The notes beneath the pieces are model-generated. The model did not search any database. It had not been told where the DNA came from and worked only from the letters and a program-made list of their open reading frames with translations. A program made the translations under genes and the position numbers. Shown here in pieces: positions 25,901 to 40,790 of a stretch of 64,000 nt of DNA. The stretch's first letter is position 1, and each line of letters begins with the position of its first letter. This DNA is from Balanoglossus misakiensis (lineage: Eukaryota; Hemichordata), in the NCBI GenBank assembly GCA_040954595.2, contig CM082589.2, forward strand, positions 10,292,001-10,356,000, given 5' to 3'.

Positions 25901-28900
25901 ATTTTCGACTTTGCAAAATCTCAAAATTTTGTCGATTTTTGAAAAAAAATCATGGGTTCGTTGATTTTTGAAAAAAAACATGGGTGAAAATCATCAAAAA
26001 ATTACAAATTTTCGAATTTGCAAAATCACAAAATTTCGTCGATTTTTGAAAAAAAAAAACATGGGTGAAAATCATCAAAAAATTACAAATTTTCGACTTT
26101 GCAAAATCTCAAAATTTCGTAAATTTTTGAAAAAAAGTCATGGGTGAAAATCATCAAAAAATTACAAATTTTCGTCTTTGCAAAATCTCAAAATTTCGTC
26201 GATTTTTGAAAAAAAAAATCATGGGTAAAAATCATCAAAAAATTACAAATTTTCGACTTTGCAAAATCTAAAAATTTTGTCGATTTTTGAAAAAAATCAT
26301 GGGTGAAAATCATCAAAAAATGACAAATTTTCGTCTTTGCAAAATCTCAAAATTTCGTCCATTTTTGAATAAAAATCATGGGTGAAAATCATCAAAAAAT
26401 GACACATTTTCGACTTTGCAAAATCTAAAAATTTCGTCGATTTTTGAAAAAAATCATGGTTGAAAATCATCAAAAAATGACAACATTTTCGACTTTGTAA
26501 AATCACAAAATTTCGTCGATTTTGAAAAAAATCATAGGTTCGTCGATTTCTAAAAAAAAACATGGGTGAAAATCATCAAAAAATGACAAATTTTCGACTT
26601 TGCAAAATCTCAAAATTTCGTCGATTTTTGAAAAAAATCATGGGTGAAAATCATCAAAAAATGACAAATTTTCGACTTCGCAAAATCTCAAAATTTCGTC
26701 AATTTTTGAAAAAATCAGGGGTAAAAATCATCAAAAAATGACAAATTTTCGTCTTTGCTAAATCTCAATATTACGTCGGTTTTTGAAAAATAATATGGGT
26801 GAAAATCATCAAAAAATGACAAATTTTCGACTTTGCAAAATCTCACAATTTCGTCGATTTTTGAAAAAAATCATGGGTGAAAATCATCAAAAAATGACAA
26901 ATTATCGACTTTGCAAAATCTCAAAATTTCGTCGATTTTGAAAAAAACCATTGGGGGAAAATCATCAAAAAATGACAAATTATCGACTTTGCAAAATCTC
27001 AAAATTTCGTCCATTTTAAAAAAAAAACATGGGGGAAAATCATCAAAAAATGACAAATTTTCGACTTTGCAAAATCTCAAAATTTCGTCGATTTTGAAAA
27101 AAAACATTGGGGGAAAATCATCAAAAAATGACAAATTATCGACTTTGCACAATCTCACAATTTCGTCGATTTTTGAAAAAAATCATGGGTGAAAATCATC
27201 AAAAAATTACAAATGTTCGACTTTGCAAAATCTCAACATTTCGTCGATTTTTGAAAAAAATCATGGGTGAAAATCATCAAAAAATGACAAATTTTCGACT
27301 TTGCAAAATCTCACAATTTCGTCGATTTTTGAAAAAAATCATGGGTGAAAATCATCAAAAAATTACAAATTTTCGACTTTGCAAAATCTCAACATTTCGT
27401 CGATTTTTGAAAAAAATCATGGGTAAAAATCATCAAAAAATTACAAATTTTCGACTTTGCAAAATCTAAAAATTTTGTCGATTTTTGAAAAAAATCATGG
27501 GTGAAAATCATCAAAAAATGACAAATTTTCGTCTTTGCAAAATCTCAAAATTTCGTCCATTTTTGAATAAAAATCATGGGTGAAAATCATCAAAAAATGA
27601 CACATTTTCGACTTTGCAAAATCTAAAAATTTCGTCATTTTTAAAAAAAAAATCATGGTGAAAATCATCAAAAAATGACAAATTGTCGACTTTGCAAAAT
27701 CTAAAAATTTTGTCGATTTTTGAAAAAAATCATGGGTGAAAATAATCAAAAAATGACAAATTTTCGACTTTGCAAAATCTCAAAATTTCGTCGATTTTTG
27801 AAAAAAATCATGGGTGAAAATCATCAAAAAATGACAAATTTTCGACTTTGCAAAATCTCAAAATTTTGTCGATTTTTGAAAAAAAATCATGGGTTCGTTG
27901 ATTTTTGAAAAAAAACATGGGTGAAAATCATCAAAAAATTACAAATTTTCGAATTTGCAAAATCTCAAAATTTCGTCGATTTTTGAAAAAAAAAACATGG
28001 GTGAAAATCATCAAAAAATGACAAATTTTCGACTTTGCAAAATCTCAAAATTTCGTAAATTTTTGAAAAAAAGTCATGGGTGAAAATCATCAAAAAATTA
28101 AAAAGTTTCGTCTTTGCAAAATCTCAAAAAATCGTCGATTTTTGAAAAAAAAAATCATGGGTAAAAATCATCAAAAAATTACAAATTTTCGACTTTGCAA
28201 AATCTAAAAATTTTGTCGATTTTTGAAAAAAAATCATGGGTGAAAATCATTAATAAATGACAAATTTTCGACTTTGCAAAATCTAAAAATTTTGTCGATT
28301 TTTGAAAAAAAATCATGGGTGAAAATCATTAATAAATGACAAATTTTCGACTTTGCAAAATCTCAAAATTTCGTCGATTTTTGAAAAAAAATCATGGGTG
28401 AAAATCATCAAAAAATTACAAATTTTCGACTTTGCAAAATCTCAAAATTTCGTCGATTTTTGAGAAAAATCATGGGTGAAAATCATCAAAAAATGACAAA
28501 TTTTCGACTTTGCAAAATCTCAAAATTTTGTCGATTTTTGAAAAAAAATCATGGGTTCGTTGATTTTTGAAAAAAAACATGGGTGAAAATCATCAAAAAA
28601 TTACAAATTTTCGAATTTGCAAAATCTCAAAATATCTTAAATTTTTGAAAAAAAGTCATGGGTGAAAATCATCAAAAAATTACAAATTTTCGTCTTTGCA
28701 AAATCTCAAAATTTCGTCGATTTTTGAAAAAAAAAATCATGGGTAAAAATCATCAAAAAATTACAAATTTTCGACTTTGCAAAATCTAAAAATTTTGTCG
28801 ATTTTTGAAAAAAATCATGGGTGAAAATCATCAAAAAATGACAAATTTTCGACTTTGCAAAATCTCAAAATTTCGTAGATTTTTGAAAAAAAAAATCATG

Positions 28901-29054
28901 GGTAAAAATCATCAAAAAATTACAAATTTTCGACTTTGCAAAATCTAAAAATTTTGTCGATTTTTGAAAACAATCATGGGTGAAAATCATTAATAAATGA
29001 CAAATTTTCGACTTTGCAAAATCTCAAAATTTCGTCGATTTTTGAAAAAAAATC
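22991..29054 (+). repeat. HOR F, copy 1 with internal duplication
   Basis: Start of a 4-5 kb unit seen three times in tandem; landmarks at 23,986, 24,457 and 24,671 recur at +5,069. This copy holds an internal ~1,625-bp tandem duplication (24,671 to 26,297; 25,247 to 26,871). Markers: CTATGCAAAATC with TTTAGTCG (23,020), GAAAACAATCATGGG, AAAATCACAAAATTTCG, TTTTGAATAAAAATC, ATAGGTTCGTCGATTTCT, AATTATCGAC, CCATTGGGGG, TTTCTTCCATTT and AATAATATGG. No gene. Confidence 0.85.
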
Positions 29055-32000
29055 ATGGGTGAAAATCATCAAAAAATTACAAATTTTCGACTTTGCAAAA
29101 TCTCAAAATTTCGTCGATTTTTGAGAAAAATCATGGGTGAAAATCATCAAAAAATGACAAATTTTCGACTTTGCAAAATCTCAAAATTTTGTCGATTTTT
29201 GAAAAAAATCATGGGTTCGTTCAATTTTGAAAAAAAACATGGGTGAAAATCATCAAAAAATTACAAATTTTCGACTTTGCAAAATCTCAAAATTTCGTCG
29301 ATTTTTGAAAAAAAATCATGGGTGAAAATCATCAAAAAATTACAAATTTTCGACTTTGCAAAATCTCAAAATTTTGTCGATTTTTGAAAAAAAATCATGG
29401 GTTCGTTGATTTTTGAAAAAAAACATGGGTGAAAATCATCAAAAAATTACAAATTTTCGAATTTGCAAAATCACAAAATTTCGTCGATTTTTGAAAAAAA
29501 AACATGGGTGAAAATCATCAAAAAATTACAAATTTTCGACTTTGCAAAATCTCAAAATTTCGTAAATTTTTGAAAAAAAGTCATGGGTGAAAATCATCAA
29601 AAAATTACAAATTTTCGTCTTTGCAAAATCACAAAATTTCGTCGATTTTTGAAAAAAAAAATCATGGGTAAAAATCATCAAAAAATTACAAATTTTCGAC
29701 TTTGCAAAATCTAAAAATTTTGTCGATTTTTGAAAAAAATCATGGGTGAAAATCATCAAAAAATGACAAATTTTCGTCTTTGCAAAATCTCAAAATTTCG
29801 TCCATTTTTGAATAAAAATCATGGGTGAAAATCATCAAAAAATGACACATTTTCGACTTTGCAAAATCTAAAAATTTCGTCGATTTTTGAAAAAAATCAT
29901 GGTTGAAAATCATCAAAAAATGACAAAATTTTCGACTTTGTAAAATCACAAAATTTCGTCGATTTTGAAAAAAATCATAGGTTCGTCGATTTCTAAAAAA
30001 AAACATGGGTGAAAATCATCAAAAAATGACAAATTTTCGACTTTGCAAAATCTCAAAATTTCGTCGATTTTTGAAAAAAATCATGGGTGAAAATCATCAA
30101 AAAATGACAAATTTTCGACTTCGCAAAATCTCAAAATTTCGTCAATTTTTGAAAAAATCAGGGGTAAAAATCATCAAAAAATGACAAATTTTCGTCTTTG
30201 CTAAATCTCAAAATTTCGTCGGTTTTTGAAAAATAATATGGGTGAAAATCATCAAAAAATGACAAATTTTCGACTTTGCAAAATCTCAAAATTTCGTCCA
30301 TTTTTGAAAAAAAATCATGCGTAAAAATCATCAAAAAATGACAAATTTTCGTCTTTGCAAAATCTCAAAATTTCTTCCATTTAAAAAAAAAAGCATGGGG
30401 GAAAATCATCAAAAAATGACAAATTTTCGTCTTTTCAAAATCTCAAAATTTCGTCCATTTAAAAAAAAAAACATGGGTGAAAATCATCAAAAAATGACAA
30501 ATTTTTGACTTTTCAAAATCTCACAATTTCGTCGATTTTTGAAAAAAATCATGGGTGAAAATCATCAAAAAATGACAAATTATCGACTTTGCAAAATCTC
30601 AAAATTTCGTCGATTTTGAAAAAAACCATTGGGGGAAAATCATCATAAAATGACAAATTATCGACTTTGCAAAATCTCAAAATTTCGTCCATTTTAAAAA
30701 AAAAACATGGGGGAAAATCATCAAAAAATGACAAATTTTCGACTTTGCAAAATCTCAAAATTTCGTCGATTTTGAAAAAAAACATTGGGGGAAAATCATC
30801 AAAAAATGACAAATTATCGACTTTGCACAATCTCACAATTTCGTCGATTTTTGAAAAAAATCATGGGTGAAAATCATCAAAAAATTACAAATTTTCGACT
30901 TTGCAAAATCTCAACATTTCGTCGATTTTTGAAAAAAATCATGGGTGAAAATCATCAAAAAATGACAAATTTTCGACTTTGCAAAATCTCACAATTTCGT
31001 CGATTTTTGAAAAAAATCATGGGTGAAAATCATCAAAAAATTACAAATTTTCGACTTTGCAAAATCTCAACATTTCGTCGATTTTTGAAAAAAATCATGG
31101 GTGAAAATCATCAAAAAATTACAAATTTTCGACTTTGCAAAATCTCAAAATTTCGTCGATTTTTGAAAAAAAATCATGGGTGAAAATCATCAAAAAATTA
31201 CAAATTTTCGACTTTGCAAAATCTCAAAATTTTGTCGATTTTTGAAAAAAAATCATGGGTTCGTTGATTTTTGAAAAAAAAACATGGGTGAAAATCATCA
31301 AAAAATTACAAATTTTCGAATTTGCAAAATCACAAAATTTCGTCGATTTTTGAAAAAAAAAAACATGGGTGAAAATCATCAAAAAATGACAAATTTTCGA
31401 CTTTGCAAAATCTCAAAATTTCGTAAATTTTTGAAAAAAAGTCATGGGTGAAAATCATCAAAAAATTACAAATTTTCGTCTTTGCAAAATCTCAAAATTT
31501 CGTCGATTTTTGAAAAAAAAAATCATGGGTGAAAATCATCAAAAAATGACAAATTTTCGTCTTTGCAAAATCTCAAAATTTCGTCCATTTTTGAATAAAA
31601 ATCATGGGTGAAAATCATCAAAAAATGACACATTTTCGACTTTGCAAAATCTAAAAATTTCGTCATTTTTAAAAAAAAAATCATGGTGAAAATCATCAAA
31701 AAATGACAAATTGTCGACTTTGCAAAATCTAAAAATTTTGTCGATTTTTGAAAAAAATCATGGGTGAAAATAATCAAAAAATGACAAATTTTCGACTTTG
31801 CAAAATCTCAAAATTTCGTCGATTTTTGAAAAAAATCATGGGTGAAAATCATCAAAAAATGACAAATTTTCGACTTTGCAAAATCTCAAAATTTTGTCGA
31901 TTTTTGAAAAAAAATCATGGGTTCGTTGATTTTTGAAAAAAAACATGGGTGAAAATCATCAAAAAATTACAAATTTTCGAATTTGCAAAATCTCAAAATT

Positions 32001-33054
32001 TCGTCGATTTTTGAAAAAAAAAACATGGGTGAAAATCATCAAAAATGACAAATTTTCGACTTTGCAAAATCTCAAAATTTCGTAAATTTTTGAAAAAAAG
32101 TCATGGGTGAAAATCATCAAAAAATTAAAAAGTTTCGTCTTTGCAAAATCTCAAAAAATCGTCGATTTTTGAAAAAAAAAATCATGGGTAAAAATCATCA
32201 AAAAATTACAAATTTTCGACTTTGCAAAATCTAAAAATTTTGTCGATTTTTGAAAAAAAATCATGGGTGAAAATCATTAATAAATGACAAATTTTCGACT
32301 TTGCAAAATCTAAAAATTTTGTCGATTTTTGAAAAAAAATCATGGGTGAAAATCATTAATAAATGACAAATTTTCGACTTTGCAAAATCTCAAAATTTCG
32401 TCGATTTTTGAAAAAAAATCATGGGTGAAAATCATCAAAAAATTACAAATTTTCGACTTTGCAAAATCTCAAAATTTCGTCGATTTTTGAGAAAAATCAT
32501 GGGTGAAAATCATCAAAAAATTACAAATTTTCGAATTTGCAAAATCTCAAAATTTCTTAAATTTTTGAAAAAAAGTCATGGGTGAAAATCATCAAAAAAT
32601 TACAAATTTTCGTCTTTGCAAAATCTCAAAATTTCGTCGATTTTTGAAAAAAAAAATCATGGGTAAAAATCATCAAAAAATTACAAATTTTCGACTTTGC
32701 AAAATCTAAAAATTTTGTCGATTTTTGAAAAAAATCATGGGTGAAAATCATCAAAAAATGACAAATTTTCGACTTTGCAAAATCTCAAAATTTCGTAGAT
32801 TTTTGAAAAAAAAAAATCATGGGTAAAAATCATCAAAAAATTACAAATTTTCGACTTTGCAAAATCTAAAAATTTTGTCGATTTTTGAAAACAATCATGG
32901 GTGAAAATCATCAAAAAATGACAAATTTTCGACTTTGCAAAATCTCAAAATTTTGTCGATTTTTGAAAAAAAATCATGGGTGAAAATCATTAATAAATGA
33001 CAAATTTTCGACTTTGCAAAATCTCAAAATTTCGTCGATTTTTGAAAAAAAATC
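29055..33054 (+). repeat. HOR F, copy 2 (~4.0 kb)
   Basis: Same marker order as copy 1 (29,055, 29,526, 29,740, 30,317, 30,549, 31,523, 31,748). Relative to copy 1 it has three extra monomers (~233 bp) before 30,317, carrying CTTCGCAAAATC, ATCAGGGGTAAAAATC and AATAATATGG. It lacks the internal 1.6-kb duplication. No gene. Confidence 0.87.
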
Positions 33055-36000
33055 ATGGGTGAAAATCATCAAAAAATTACAAATTTTCGACTTTGCAAAA
33101 TCTCAAAATTTCGTCGATTTTTGAGAAAAATCATGGGTGAAAATCATCAAAAAATGACAAATTTTCGACTTTGCAAAATCTCAAAATTTTGTCGATTTTT
33201 GAAAAAAATCATGGGTTCGTTCAATTTTGAAAAAAAACATGGGTGAAAATCATCAAAAAATTACAAATTTTCGACTTTGCAAAATCTCAAAATTTCGTCG
33301 ATTTTTCAAAAAAAAATCATGGGTGAAAATCATCAAAAAATTACAAATTTTCGACTTTGCAAAATCTCAAAATTTTGTCGATTTTTGAAAAAAAATCATG
33401 GGTTCGTTGATTTTTGAAAAAAAACATGGGTGAAAATCATCAAAAAATTACAAATTTTCGAATTTGCAAAATCACAAAATTTCGTCGATTTTTGAAAAAA
33501 AAACATGGGTGAAAATCATCAAAAAATTACAAATTTTCGACTTTGCAAAATCTCAAAATTTCGTAAATTTTTGAAAAAAAGTCATGGGTGAAAATCATCA
33601 AAAAATTACAAATTTTCGTCTTTGCAAAATCACAAAATTTCGTCGATTTTTGAAAAAAAAAATCATGGGTAAAAATCATCAAAAAATTACAAATTTTCGA
33701 CTTTGCAAAATCTAAAAATTTTGTCGATTTTTGAAAAAAATCATGGGTGAAAATCATCAAAAAATGACAAATTTTCGTCTTTGCAAAATCTCAAAATTTC
33801 GTCCATTTTTGAATAAAAATCATGGGTGAAAATCATCAAAAAATGACACATTTTCGACTTTGCAAAATCTAAAAATTTCGTCGATTTTTGAAAAAAATCA
33901 TGGGTGAAAATCATCAAAAAATGACAAATTTTCGACTTCGCAAAATCTCAAAATTTCGTCAATTTTTGAAAAAATCAGGGGTAAAAATCATCAAAAAATG
34001 ACAAATTTTCGTCTTTGCTAAATCTCAAAATTTCGTCGGTTTTTGAAAAATAATATGGATGAAAATCATCAAAAAATGACAAATTTTCGACTTTGCAAAA
34101 TCTCAAAATTTCGTCCATTTTTGAAAAAAAATCATGGGTAAAAATCATCAAAAAATGACAAATTTTCGTCTTTGCAAAATCTCAAAATTTCTTCCATTTA
34201 AAAAAAAAAGCATGGGGGAAAATCATCAAAAAATGACAAATTTTCGTCTTTTCAAAATCTCAAAATTTCGTCCATTTAAAAAAAAAAACATGGGTGAAAA
34301 TCATCAAAAAATGACAAATTTTTGACTTTTCAAAATCTCACAATTTCGTCGATTTTTGAAAAAAATCATGGGTGAAAATCATCAAAAAATGACAAATTAT
34401 CGACTTTGCAAAATCTCAAAATTTCGTCGATTTTGAAAAAAACCATTGGGGGAAAATCATCAAAAAATGACAAATTATCGACTTTGCAAAATCTCAAAAT
34501 TTCGTCCATTTTAAAAAAAAAACATGGGGGAAAATCATCAAAAAATGACAAATTTTCGACTTTGCAAAATCTCAAAATTTCGTCGATTTTGAAAAAAAAA
34601 CATTGGGGGAAAATCATCAAAAAATGACAAATTATCGACTTTGCACAATCTCACAATTTCGTCGATTTTTGAAAAAAATCATGGGTGAAAATCATCAAAA
34701 AATTTCAAATTTTCGACTTTGCAAAATCTCAACATTTCGTCGATTTTTGAAAAAAATCATGGGTGAAAATCATCAAAAAATGACAAATTTTCGACTTTGC
34801 AAAATCTCACAATTTCGTCGATTTTTGAAAAAAATCATGGGTGAAAATCATCAAAAAATTACAAATTTTCGACTTTGCAAAATCTCAACATTTCGTCGAT
34901 TTTTGAAAAAAATCATGGGTGAAAATCATCAAAAAATTACAAATTTTCGACTTTGCAAAATCTCAAAATTTCGTCGATTTTTGAAAAAAAATCATGGGTG
35001 AAAATCATCAAAAAATTACAAATTTTCGACTTTGCAAAATCTCAAAATTTTGTCGATTTTTGAAAAAAAATCATGGGTTCGTTGATTTTTGAAAAAAAAA
35101 CATGGGTGAAAATCATCAAAAAATTACAAATTTTCGAATTTGCAAAATCACAAAATTTCGTCGATTTTTGAAAAAAAAAAACATGGGTGAAAATCATCAA
35201 AAAATGACAAATTTTCGACTTTGCAAAATCTCAAAATTTCGTAAATTTTTGAAAAAAAGTCATGGGTGAAAATCATCAAAAAATTACAAATTTTCGTCTT
35301 TGCAAAATCTCAAAATTTCGTCGATTTTTGAAAAAAAAAATCATGGGTAAAAATCATCAAAAAATTACAAATTTTCGACTTTGCAAAATCTAAAAATTTT
35401 GTCGATTTTTGAAAAAAATCATGGGTGAAAATCATCAAAAAATGACAAATTTTCGTCTTTGCAAAATCTCAAAATTTCGTCCATTTTTGAATAAAAATCA
35501 TGGGTGAAAATCATCAAAAAATGACACATTTTCGACTTTGCAAAATCTAAAAATTTCGTCGATTTTTGAAAAAAATCATGGTTGAAAATCATCAAAAAAT
35601 GACAAAATTTTCGACTTTGTAAAATCACAAAATTTCGTCGATTTTGAAAAAAATCATAGGTTCGTCGATTTCTAAAAAAAAACATGGGTGAAAATCATCA
35701 AAAAATGACAAATTTTCGACTTTGCAAAATCTCAAAATTTCGTCGATTTTTGAAAAAAATCATGGGTGAAAATCATCAAAAAATGACAAATTTTCGACTT
35801 CGCAAAATCTCAAAATTTCGTCAATTTTTGAAAAAATCAGGGGTAAAAATCATCAAAAAATGACAAATTTTCGTCTTTGCTAAATCTCAATATTTCGTCG
35901 GTTTTTGAAAAATAATATGGGTGAAAATCATCAAAAAATGACAAATTTTCGACTTTGCAAAATCTCACAATTTCGTCGATTTTTGAAAAAAATCATGGGT

Positions 36001-36590
36001 GAAAATCATCAAAAAATGACAAATTATCGACTTTGCAAAATCTCAAAATTTCGTCGATTTTGAAAAAAACCATTGGGGGAAAATCATCAAAAAATGACAA
36101 ATTATCGACTTTGCAAAATCTCAAAATTTCGTCCATTTTAAAAAAAAAACATGGGGGAAAATCATCAAAAAATGACAAATTTTCGACTTTGCAAAATCTC
36201 AAAATTTCGTCGATTTTGAAAAAAAACATTGGGGGAAAATCATCAAAAAATGACAAATTATCGACTTTGCACAATCTCACAATTTCGTCGATTTTTGAAA
36301 AAAATCATGGGTGAAAATCATCAAAAAATTACAAATGTTCGACTTTGCAAAATCTCAACATTTCGTCGATTTTTGAAAAAAATCATGGGTGAAAATCATC
36401 AAAAAATGACAAATTTTCGACTTTGCAAAATCTCACAATTTCGTCGATTTTTGAAAAAAATCATGGGTGAAAATCATCAAAAAATGACAAATTTTCGTCT
36501 TTGCAAAATCTCAAAATTTCGTCCATTTTTGAATAAAAATCATGGGTGAAAATCATCAAAAAATGACACATTTTCGACTTTGCAAAATCT
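33055..36590 (+). repeat. HOR F, copy 3
   Basis: Offset of 4,000 from copy 2 at its start (33,055, 33,527). It lacks about three monomers between 33,890 and 33,905, including the ATAGGTTCGTCGATTTCT unit. It then carries its own ~1,627-bp internal duplication (34,366 to 35,993), analogous to that of copy 1. Alternating gain and loss of the same 1.6-kb module points to unequal exchange within the unit. No gene. Confidence 0.85.
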
Positions 36591-38740
36591 AAAAATTTCG
36601 TCATTTTTTTAAAAAAAATCATGGTGAAAATCATCAAAAAATGACAAATTGTCGACTTTGCAAAATCTAAAAATTTTGTCGATTTTTGAAAAAAATCATG
36701 GGTGAAAATAATCAAAAAATGACAAATTTTCGACTTTGCAAAATCTCAAAATTTCGTCGATTTTTGAAAAAAATCATGGGTGAAAATCATCAAAAAATGA
36801 CAAATTTTCGACTTTGCAAAATCTCAAAATTTTGTCGATTTTTGAAAAAAAATCATGGGTTCGTTGATTTTTGAAAAAAAAACATGGGTGAAAATCATCA
36901 AAAAATTACAAATTTTCGAATTTGCAAAATCTCAAAATTTCGTCGATTTTTGAAAAAAAAAACATGGGTGAAAATCATCAAAAAATGACAAATTTTCGAC
37001 TTTGCAAAATCTCAAAATTTCGTAAATTTTTGAAAAAAAGTCATGGGTGAAAATCATCAAAAAATTAAAAAGTTTCGTCTTTGCAAAATCTCAAAAAATC
37101 GTCGATTTTTGAAAAAAAAAATCATGGGTAAAAATCATCAAAAAATTACAAATTTTCGACTTTGCAAAATCTAAAAATTTTGTCGATTTTTGAAAAAAAT
37201 CATGGGTGAAAATCATCAAAAAATGACAAATTTTCGACTTTGCAAAATCTCAAAATTTCGTCGATTTTTGAAAAAAATCATGGGTGAAAATCATCAAAAA
37301 ATGACAAATTTTCGACTTTGCAAAATCTCAAAATTTCGTAAATTTTTGAAAAAAAGTCATGGGTGAAAATCATCAAAAAATTAAAAAGTTTCGTCTTTGC
37401 AAAATCTCAAAATTTCGTCGATTTTTGAAAAAAAAATCATGGGTAAAAATCATCAAAAAATTACAAATTTTCGACTTTGCAAAATCTAAAAATTTTGTCG
37501 ATTTTTGAAAAAAATCATGGGTGAAAATCATCAAAAAATGACAAATTTTCGACTTTGCAAAATCTCAAAATTTCGTCGATTTTTGAAAAAAATCATGGGT
37601 GAAAATCATCAAAAAATGACAAATTTTCGACTTTGCAAAATCTTAAATTTCGTCGATTTTTGAAAAAAATCATGGGTGAAAATCATCAAAAAATGACAAA
37701 TTTTTGACTTTGCAAAATCTCAAAATTTCGTCGATTTTTGAGAAAAATCATAGGAAAAAATTATCAAAAAATGACAAATTTTCGACTTTGCAAAATCTCA
37801 AAATTTCGTCGATTTTTGAAAAAAATCATGGGTGAAAATCATCAAAAAATGACAAATTTTCGACTTTGCAAAATCTTAAATTTCGTCGATTTTTGAAAAA
37901 AATCATGGGTGAAAATCATCAAAAAATGACAAATTTTTGACTTTGCAAAATCTCAAAATTTCGTCGATTTTTGAGAAAAATCATGGGTGAAAATCATCAA
38001 AAAATGACAAATTTTCGTCTTTGCAAAATCTCAAAATTTGGTCGATTTTTGAAAAAAAAAATCATGGGTAAAAATCATCAAAAAATGACAAATTTTCGAC
38101 TTTGCAAAATCTCAAATTTCGTCGATTTTTGAAAAGAATCATGGGTGAAAATCATCAAAAAATGACAAATTTTCGACTTTGCAAAATCTCAAAATTTCGT
38201 CGATTTTTGAGAAAAATCATGGGTGAAAATCATCAAAAAACGACAAATTTTCGTCTTTGCAAAATCTCAAAATTTCGTCGATTTTTGAAAAAAATCATGG
38301 GTGAAAATCATCAAAAAATGACAATTTTTTGTCTTTGCAAAATCTCAAAATTTGGTCGATTTTTGAAAAACAAAATCATGGGAAAAAATCATCAAAAAAT
38401 GACAAATTTTCGACTTTGCAAAATCTCAAAATTTCGTCGATTTTGGAAAAAAAAACATGGGTGAAAATCATCAAAAAATGACAAATTTTCGAATTTGCAA
38501 AATCTCAAAATTTCGTCGATTTTTGAAAAAAATCATGGGTTCGTTCAATTTTGAAAAAAAACATGGGTGAAAATCATCAAAAAATTACAAATTTTCGACT
38601 TTGCAAAATCTCAAAATTTTGTCGATTTTTGAAAAAAAATCATGGGTGAAAATCATTAATAAATGACAAATTTTCGACTTTGCAAAATCTCAAAATTTCG
38701 TCGATTTTTGAAAAAAAATCATGGGTGAAAATCATCAAAA
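36590..38740 (+). repeat. Distant copy of the HOR A/B junction
   Basis: Matches about 8,785-10,930 at an offset of 27,804-27,806 (8,882 to 36,686; 10,296 to 38,102), including the passage from the end of HOR A into HOR B. Left of 36,590 the sequence is HOR F rather than HOR A, so this is a breakpoint of a large duplication or exchange. No gene. Confidence 0.87.
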
Positions 38741-40790
38741 AATTACAAATTTTCGACTTTGCAAAATCTCAAAATTTTGTCGATTTTTGAAAAAAAATCA
38801 TGGGTTCGTTGATTTTTGAAAAAAAACATGGGTGAAAATCATCAAAAAATTACAAATTTTCGAATTTGCAAAATCTCAAAATTTTGTCGATTTTTGAAAA
38901 AAATCATGGGTGAAAATCATCAAAAAATGACAAATTTTCGACTTTGCAAAATCTCAACATTTCGTCGATTTTTGAAAAAAATCATAGGTGAAAATCATCA
39001 AAAAATGACAAATTTTCGACTTTGCAAAAGCTCAAAATTTCGTCCATTTTGAAAAAAATCATAGGTTCGTCGATTTTAAAAAAAAAACTTGGGTGAAAAT
39101 CATCAAAAAATGACAAATTTTCGACTTTGCAAAAGCTCAAAATTTCGTCCATTTTGAAAAAAATCATAGGTTCGTCGATTTTAAAAAAAAAAACTTGGGT
39201 GAAAATCATCAAAAAATTACAAATTTTCGACTTTGCAAAATCTCAAAATTTTGTCGATTTTTGAAAAAAAATCATGGGTGAAAATCATTAATAAATGACA
39301 AATTTTCGACTTTGCAAAATCTCAAAATTTCGTCGATTTTTGAAAAAAAATCATGGGTGAAAATCATCAAAAAATTACAAATTTTCGACTTTGCAAAATC
39401 TCAAAATTTTGTCGATTTTTGAAAAAAAATCATGGGTTCGTTGATTTTTGAAAAAAAACATGGGTGAAAATCATCAAAAAATTACAAATTTTCGAATTTG
39501 CAAAATCTCAAAATTTTGTCGATTTTTGAAAAAAATCATGGGTGAAAATCATCAAAAAATGACAAATTTTCGACTTTGCAAAATCTCAACATTTCGTCGA
39601 TTTTTGAAAAAAATCATAGGTGAAAATCATCAAAAAATGACAAATTTTCGACTTTGCAAAATCTCAAAATTTCGTCGATTTTGAAAAAAATCATAGGTTC
39701 GTCGATTTTAAAAAAAAAACTTGGGTGAAAATCATCAAAAAATGACAAATTTTCGACTTTGCAAAATCTCACAATTTCGTCGATTTTTGAAAAAAATCAT
39801 GGGAGAAAATCATCAAAAAATGACAAATTTTCGACTTTGCAAAATCTCAACATTTCGTCGATTTTTGAAAAAAATCATGGGTGAAAATCATCAAAAAATG
39901 ACAAATTTTCGACTGTGCAAAATCTCAAAATTTCGTCGATTTTTGAAAAAAAATCATGGTTGAAAATCATCAAAAAATGACAAAATTTTCGACTTTGCAA
40001 AATCTCAAAATTTCGTCGATTTTGGAAAAAAAAACATGGGTGAAAATCATCAAAAAATGACAAATTTTCGACTTTGCAAAATCTCAAAATTTCGTCGATT
40101 TTGGAAAAAAAATCATGGTTGAAAATCATCAAAAAATGACAAAATTTTCGACTTTGCAAAATCTCAAAATTTCGTCGATTTTGGAAAAAAAAACATGGGT
40201 GAAAATCATCAAAAAATGACAAATTTTCGACTTTGCAAAATCTCAAAATTTCGTCGATTTTTGAGAAAAATCATGGGTGAAAATCATCAAAAAACGACAA
40301 ATTTTCGTCTTTGCAAAATCTCAACATTTCGTCGATTTTTGAAAAAAATCATGGGTGAAAATCATCAAAAAATGACAAATTTTCGACTGTGCAAAATCTC
40401 AAAATTTCGTCGATTTTTGAAAAAAAATCATGGTTGAAAATCATCAAAAAATGACAAATTTTCGACTGTGCAAAATCTCAAAATTTCGTCGATTTTGGAA
40501 AAAAAAACATGGGTGAAAATCATCAAAAAATGACAAATTTTCGAATTTGCAAAATCTCAAAATTTCGTCGATTTTTGAAAAAAATCATGGGTTCGTTCAA
40601 TTTTGAAAAAAAACATGGGTGAAAATCATCAAAAAATTACAAATTTTCGACTTTGCAAAATCTCAAAATTTTGTCGATTTTTGAAAAAAAATCATGGGTG
40701 AAAATCATTAATAAATGACAAATTTTCGACTTTGCAAAATCTCAAAATTTCGTCGATTTTTGAAAAAAAATCATGGGTGAAAATCATCAA
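38262..40790 (+). repeat. HOR G, copy 1 (~2.5 kb)
   Basis: Matches 44,907-47,435 at a constant 6,645-bp offset through at least five landmarks (38,816, 39,448, 39,721, 39,875, 40,195). Within it a 632-bp unit is duplicated (38,816 to 39,448). Markers: CTTTGCAAAAGCTC, ATCATAGGTTCGTCG, ACTTGGGTG, CTCACAATTTCG, ATCATGGGAGAAAATC, CTCAACATTTCG, CGACTGTGCAAAATC, ATCATGGTTGAAAATC. No gene. Confidence 0.9.
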
